Shown here: positions 60,590 through 64,000 of the stretch, in pieces
Position numbering within the stretch: the stretch's first letter is position 1
Layout: every line of letters starts with the position of its first letter
NCBI GenBank assembly: GCA_900319385.1
Contig: ONOG01000007.1
Coordinates: forward strand, 25,151 to 89,150
DNA from: an uncultured Prevotellaceae bacterium
GTDB lineage: Bacteria > Bacteroidota > Bacteroidia > Bacteroidales > Bacteroidaceae
DNA: 64,000 bases
Direction: 5' to 3'
Made by a program: the position numbers and the translations under genes
Notes under the pieces: model-generated
Databases searched by the model: none
Told to the model about the DNA's origin: nothing
Seen by the model: the letters and a program-made list of their open reading frames with translations, nothing else

Positions 60590-60711
60590 GCTGCGACGGG
60601 GTCGCAGCATAGGGGGACAGGAAGTTACGCCTGCCCTGCGGCAAAACCGCAGGGAACGGTGGCGAGGGCTGCCAACGCAGGAGCCAGAGGCTGCTAACGC
60701 AGGAGCTAAAG
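60590..60711. repeat. Repeat-rich leader of the S41 protease gene
   Basis: Contains hairpin GCTGCGAC/GTCGCAGC (60590-60608), hairpin CCCTGCGG/CCGCAGGG (60634-60654), and two 22-bp tandem units (60668-60689, 60690-60711) that share AACGCAGGAGC. All lie between the -7 box and the start codon. Confidence 0.75.
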
Positions 60712-60741
60712 GCGACCATCGGGGGTCCCTGATTTGAGGTG

Positions 60742-60749
60742 CAAAGTTA
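60742..60749 (-). promoter_or_regulatory. -7 box TAACTTTG for the S41 protease gene
   Basis: Exact TAnnTTTG match on the minus strand, about 180 bp before the ATG at 60564. Confidence 0.55.
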
Positions 60750-60863
60750 CGGATTATTTACTGAAAAAGAAAGAGAAACGGGGCGAAAATGCTGAGGGAG
60801 TGCAGACAAATGTCGCTTGGTGCAAGGCTGAGACCCGACGGATGTGAACACAAGACTCGCTGC

Positions 60864-60980
60864 GTGTGCCGAAAAAAGTCAAAATATCATTGATATTTGT
60901 AGAAATTCCAGTGATATTTTTACAAATTCCAGTGATATTTTTGAAAATATCAATGATATTTTGAGATTTGTCGGCACAAC
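60864..60980. repeat. 21-bp-period palindromic element, copy 4
   Basis: Inverted arms GTGTGCCGAAAAAAGTC and GAGATTTGTCGGCACAAC enclose four 21-bp units; the three full periods are each exactly 21 bp and contain TGATATTT. Plus-strand heptads read NIIDICR, NSSDIFT, NSSDIFE, NINDILR. It lies between divergent genes. Confidence 0.9.
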
Positions 60981-60991
60981 GGGCGGGTTTG

Positions 60992-61101
60992 CTGTGCGGA
61001 AGCGGCGGGTTTTCAGTGCGGAGGCGGCGGGTTTTCAGTGCGGAGGCGGTGGGTTTTGAGGGCGGAGGCGGTGGGTTTTCAGTGCGGAGTCGATGATTTT
61101 T
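60992..61101. repeat. 22-bp tandem array, five units
   Basis: Units start at 60992, 61014, 61036, 61058 and 61080; the consensus contains GTGCGGAGGCGGYGGGTTTT. It starts 11 bp after the palindromic element copy 4. Confidence 0.92.
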
Positions 61102-61136
61102 GAGTGAAATATGCAGGATTTTTCAGCGAATTGTCG

Positions 61137-61144
61137 TAAATTTG
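61137..61144 (+). promoter_or_regulatory. -7 box TAAATTTG for hflX
   Basis: Exact TAnnTTTG match 68 bp before the ATG at 61212. Confidence 0.5.
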
Positions 61145-61211
61145 CAGCTATTACATATAAGTAGGAATTGTGCGCCCGCGTGAGAGGGGTTGCACCCTGT
61201 ATTGACTGCGA

Positions 61212-62576
61212 ATGAAGGAATTTGTGATTAGCGAAGCGCGGGTGGAGACGGCTGTGATTGTGGGCCTCATCACGCCGCAGCAGAACGAACGGAAGACGAA
61301 TGAATACCTTGACGAGCTGGAGTTCCTGGCCGAAACGGCTGGGGCCAAGGTCGTGCAGCGGTTCACGCAGCGGGTGAACGGCCCGAGCAGCGTGACCTAT
61401 GTCGGCAGCGGTAAGCTTCAGGAAATCAAAAAGTACATAGAAGAAAGCGAGGACGACGGACCCTCCCCCCAGCCCCTCCCTTGCAGGGAGGGGAGTGATC
61501 ACCCTTCGACCGACAAGTCCTCTGCCTCTTCAGGTGAAAAACATTCTACTCCCCTCCCCCACGGGGAGGGGCAAGGGGGTGGGTCTCCAGTAGGCATGGT
61601 GATTTTCGACGACGAACTGACGGCCAAGCAGATCCGCAACATCGAGAAGGAGTTGCAGGTCAAGATTCTGGATCGCACCAGTCTGATTCTCGACATCTTT
61701 GCCATGCGTGCCCAGACGGCTGCCGCCAAGACGCAGGTCGAGCTCGCCCAGTATAAGTATATGCTGCCGCGACTGACCCGTCTGTGGACCCACCTGGAGC
61801 GGCAGCGTGGCGGCTCGGTCGGCCTGCGAGGCCCGGGCGAGACGCAGCTCGAAATGGACCAGCGAATCATCCGTAACCGTATGGCCCTGCTCAAACAGCG
61901 CCTGGCCGACATCGACACGCAGAAGCGGACGCAGCGACAGGGCCGCGGACGCCTCATCCGTGTGGCGCTGGTGGGCTACACGAACGTGGGCAAATCGACG
62001 CTGATGAACCTGCTGTCGAAGAGCGATGTGTTTGCCGAGAACAAACTCTTCGCCACGCTCGACACGACGGTGCGCAAGGTGATCATCGACAACCTGCCCT
62101 TCCTGCTCAGCGACACCGTCGGCTTCATCCGCAAACTGCCCACCGACCTGGTCGATTCATTCAAATCGACGCTCGACGAGGTGCGCGAGGCCGACCTGCT
62201 CGTCCACGTGGTCGATATCTCGCATCCCGACTTTGAGGAGCAAATCCGTGTGGTCGAGAAGACACTGGCCGGCCTCGGCTGTGCCGACAAACCGTCGCTC
62301 CTGCTCTTCAACAAGATAGACGCCTACACGTGGGTGGAGAAGGATGCCGACGACCTCACGCCACCCTCGCGCGAGAACATCTCCCTCGAGGAGATGATGC
62401 GCACGTGGATGGCCCGCATGAACGACGACTGCTTCTTTGTCTCGGCCCGCCAAAAGACCAACCTCGCAGAGCTGCGCCAGGTGCTCTACAAGCGGGTGCG
62501 CGAACTGCACGTGCAGAAATATCCCTACAACGACTTCCTGTTCGAGACCTATGAGGACACGCCTCTCGAATCGTGA
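61212..62576 (+). CDS. hflX: Ribosome-associated GTPase HflX
   Basis: 454 aa. N-terminal domain with [16 protein letters not shown] (61-76), then [16 protein letters not shown] and [18 protein letters not shown], the family's [20 protein letters not shown], and the G domain: G1 GYTNVGKST (255-263), FATLDTT, G3 [10 protein letters not shown], and FNKID as the G4 motif. HflX binds ribosomes and splits stalled or dormant ones. Residues about 82-126, between KYIEESE and [10 protein letters not shown], are not part of the family and are encoded by a palindromic repeat inserted in frame; the flanking parts match continuously without it. The gene stands between the divergent S41 protease and the DUF4954 gene. 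Confidence 0.95.
   Translation: MKEFVISEARVETAVIVGLITPQQNERKTNEYLDELEFLAETAGAKVVQRFTQRVNGPSSVTYVGSGKLQEIKKYIEESEDDGPSPQPLPCREGSDHPSTDKSSASSGEKHSTPLPHGEGQGGGSPVGMVIFDDELTAKQIRNIEKELQVKILDRTSLILDIFAMRAQTAAAKTQVELAQYKYMLPRLTRLWTHLERQRGGSVGLRGPGETQLEMDQRIIRNRMALLKQRLADIDTQKRTQRQGRGRLIRVALVGYTNVGKSTLMNLLSKSDVFAENKLFATLDTTVRKVIIDNLPFLLSDTVGFIRKLPTDLVDSFKSTLDEVREADLLVHVVDISHPDFEEQIRVVEKTLAGLGCADKPSLLLFNKIDAYTWVEKDADDLTPPSRENISLEEMMRTWMARMNDDCFFVSARQKTNLAELRQVLYKRVRELHVQKYPYNDFLFETYEDTPLES
61459..61588. repeat. Palindromic element inserted in frame in hflX
   Basis: Arms 61459-61497 and 61549-61588 are complementary with a few mismatches (GGACCCTCCCCCCAGCCCCT at the left). The left arm itself holds a smaller hairpin. 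The centre differs from the feoAB and 40642 copies. It encodes [17 protein letters not shown] and onwards. Confidence 0.88.
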
Positions 62577-62602
62577 AACCCAACAACTAAAACATAAACA
62601 CT

Positions 62603-64000
62603 ATGCGTAAACTGACAGAAAAGGAAATTGCGCTGCTCGAGGAGCAGCTGTGCTCGGCTGAGGACTGGGCAAACGTGGAGGTCGATGACGACGACTTCCG
62701 CGCCACGGCCGTGAGGAACGTCCACTTCTATGGCAGCGTCAGCCTCGGATCCATGGGCGGCACGGTCGAGGTGGAAGAGGGCTTCGTGCGCCGTTCGGGC
62801 ATCGTGAACGCCACGCTGCGCAACGTCAGCGTGGGCAACGACTGCCTGATCGAAAACGTCCACGGCTACATCGCCGGCTACGACATCGGCGACCGTGCCT
62901 ACATCTCGAACGTGGGCGTGATGACCACGCAGGGCGAACCGACCTGGGGACAGGGGCAGGTGGTCAGCGTGCTGAACGAAGGCGGCGACGGCAACATCGT
63001 CATCTACGACAAACTCACGGCGCAGACCGCCAGCCTGATGCTCGAACACGCCTGCGTCCGACAGCTCGCCGAACATGAGCTGGCTGCGCGCCGACCGCTC
63101 GAACGCGGCACGGTGGGTCAGGGTGTACGCATCGTCGGACTGCGCGAAATGCAGAACACCCTCGTCGGCGACGCCTGCGAGATCCAGGGTGCCAGCCGCC
63201 TGTCGGAAGTCACCATCCTGAGCCGCGACGACGCCTCGACCTTCATCGGCCCCGACGTCGTGCTCGACGAATGTGTCGTGGCCGAGGGCGCTACCATCTC
63301 CGACGGCGCGAAAGCCTATCACTCCTACATCGGACAGAGCGTGCACATGGGGCGCGGCTACTCCAGCGAGAGCAGCGTCTTCTTCGCCAACAGCCACCTC
63401 GAGAACGGTGAAGCCTGCGCAGCCTTCTGCGGCCCGTTCACCTGCACACACCACAAATCGACGCTCCTCATCGGCGGCCAGTTCTCGTTCTACAACGCCG
63501 GCAGCGGCACCAACCAGAGCAACCATGCCTACAAGATGGGACCCATCCATTGGGGCACCCTCGACCGGGGCAGCAAGACCGCCTCGGGCAGCCACATCCT
63601 TTGGCCAGCCCACATCGGCTCCTTCTCCATGGTCATGGGCAAGGTGCAGAACCATCCTCAAGTGCAGAAACTCCCCTTCAGTTATGTCATTGCCGAAGGA
63701 CGTGACACCTGGCTCGTGCCAGGCATCAATATCCGCACTGTCGGTACTTGGCGCGACGTCAACAAATGGCCCAAACGAGATGCACGTCCGCTCGATTCGC
63801 GCAACGACATCATCAACTTTGCCTTCCCAAATCCTTATATCATCCAGTCCGTGCTCGAGGGAAAATCCATTCTTGAGGACCTTCAGAAGAAAACTCCGGA
63901 AAACACGGAAGTATATACCTATCATGGCTGTAAAATCAAGCGGACAGCCCTGCTCAAAGGCATCCAATATTATGATTTGGTGCTTAAACTCTTCCTCTAC
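62603..64000 (+). CDS. DUF4954 (left-handed beta-helix) protein, 3' end outside window
   Basis: 466 codons are visible and the frame is open at the right edge. It begins MRKLTEKEIALLEEQLCSAE. From about residue 35 the sequence has the hexapeptide-like turns of a left-handed parallel beta-helix (VRNVHFYGSVSLGS, VNATLRNVSVGNDCLIENVH), then SSVFFANSHLENGEACAAFC and HKSTLLIGGQFSFYNAGSGT, matching the DUF4954 family of Bacteroidetes. Nucleotide-sugar or acyl transferase relatives use this fold, but the function of DUF4954 is unknown. It follows hflX by 26 bp and is likely cotranscribed. Confidence 0.88.
   Translation, partial: MRKLTEKEIALLEEQLCSAEDWANVEVDDDDFRATAVRNVHFYGSVSLGSMGGTVEVEEGFVRRSGIVNATLRNVSVGNDCLIENVHGYIAGYDIGDRAYISNVGVMTTQGEPTWGQGQVVSVLNEGGDGNIVIYDKLTAQTASLMLEHACVRQLAEHELAARRPLERGTVGQGVRIVGLREMQNTLVGDACEIQGASRLSEVTILSRDDASTFIGPDVVLDECVVAEGATISDGAKAYHSYIGQSVHMGRGYSSESSVFFANSHLENGEACAAFCGPFTCTHHKSTLLIGGQFSFYNAGSGTNQSNHAYKMGPIHWGTLDRGSKTASGSHILWPAHIGSFSMVMGKVQNHPQVQKLPFSYVIAEGRDTWLVPGINIRTVGTWRDVNKWPKRDARPLDSRNDIINFAFPNPYIIQSVLEGKSILEDLQKKTPENTEVYTYHGCKIKRTALLKGIQYYDLVLKLFLY

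Noticed and set aside
60992..61101. CRISPR array
   Set aside because: The 22-bp units are directly adjacent with no spacers, and no cas genes are in the window.

Overview
The window looks like chromosomal DNA of a fairly GC-rich member of the Bacteroidales, most likely Prevotellaceae. Three things point there: promoter -7 boxes of the TAnnTTTG type just upstream of many genes, the type IX secretion regulators PorW and PorX, and secreted proteins that share a C-terminal sorting tail of the form YDLSGRR...KGLYIINGKK. No rRNA, tRNA, CRISPR array, transposase or phage gene was seen. The assignment below family level is inference.

Layout. 0-2.1 kb (minus): hexuronate catabolism (SDR oxidoreductase start, uxuA) and a four-helix-bundle protein. 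2.4-9.1 kb (plus): a large surface protein, a 58-aa peptide, a fimbrillin-like/PI-PLC lipoprotein and a FISUMP-like protein. 9.2-13.7 kb (minus): ferrous iron transporter FeoAB, then an ABC substrate-binding lipoprotein and permease. 14-25.6 kb (plus): two giant secreted tyrosine-phosphatase-family proteins. 25.7-33 kb: a TPR/AraC membrane regulator, a Na/Pi cotransporter, a nucleoside kinase and gpmI. 33.5-49.3 kb: two membrane-spanning AraC regulators around an alginate-lyase-like protein, then two GH31 glycosidases. 49.5-55.6 kb (plus): aroA, a small conserved protein, porW and porX. 56.2-60.6 kb (minus): pectinesterase, an aberrant UDP-GlcNAc 2-epimerase homologue, a small membrane protein and an S41 protease. 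61.2-64 kb (plus): hflX and the start of a DUF4954 protein.

How it fits together. PorX and PorW regulate and build the type IX secretion machine, and five proteins here (starting at 2470, 14013, 21649, 36101, 43106) end in sorting-type tails, so the window holds both regulators and probable cargo. The cargo includes two phosphatase-fold enzymes, a polysaccharide lyase-like protein and a GH31 enzyme. Three transmembrane AraC-type regulators without kinase domains sit beside cargo genes.

The least explained content is the repeat landscape. (1) A family of about 115-bp elements in four copies, each made of four 21-bp palindromic units inside an inverted repeat, each near or abutting a 22-bp tandem array whose sequence differs every time. 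(2) A GC-rich palindromic element inserted in frame in three unrelated genes (feoAB, an AraC regulator, hflX). (3) 9-bp arrays placed exactly at gene ends that supply the stop codon and further in-frame stops. (4) A 7-bp GTGAAAA repeat found both between genes and inside the linkers of secreted-protein tails. (5) A 217-bp element with 37-bp terminal inverted repeats.
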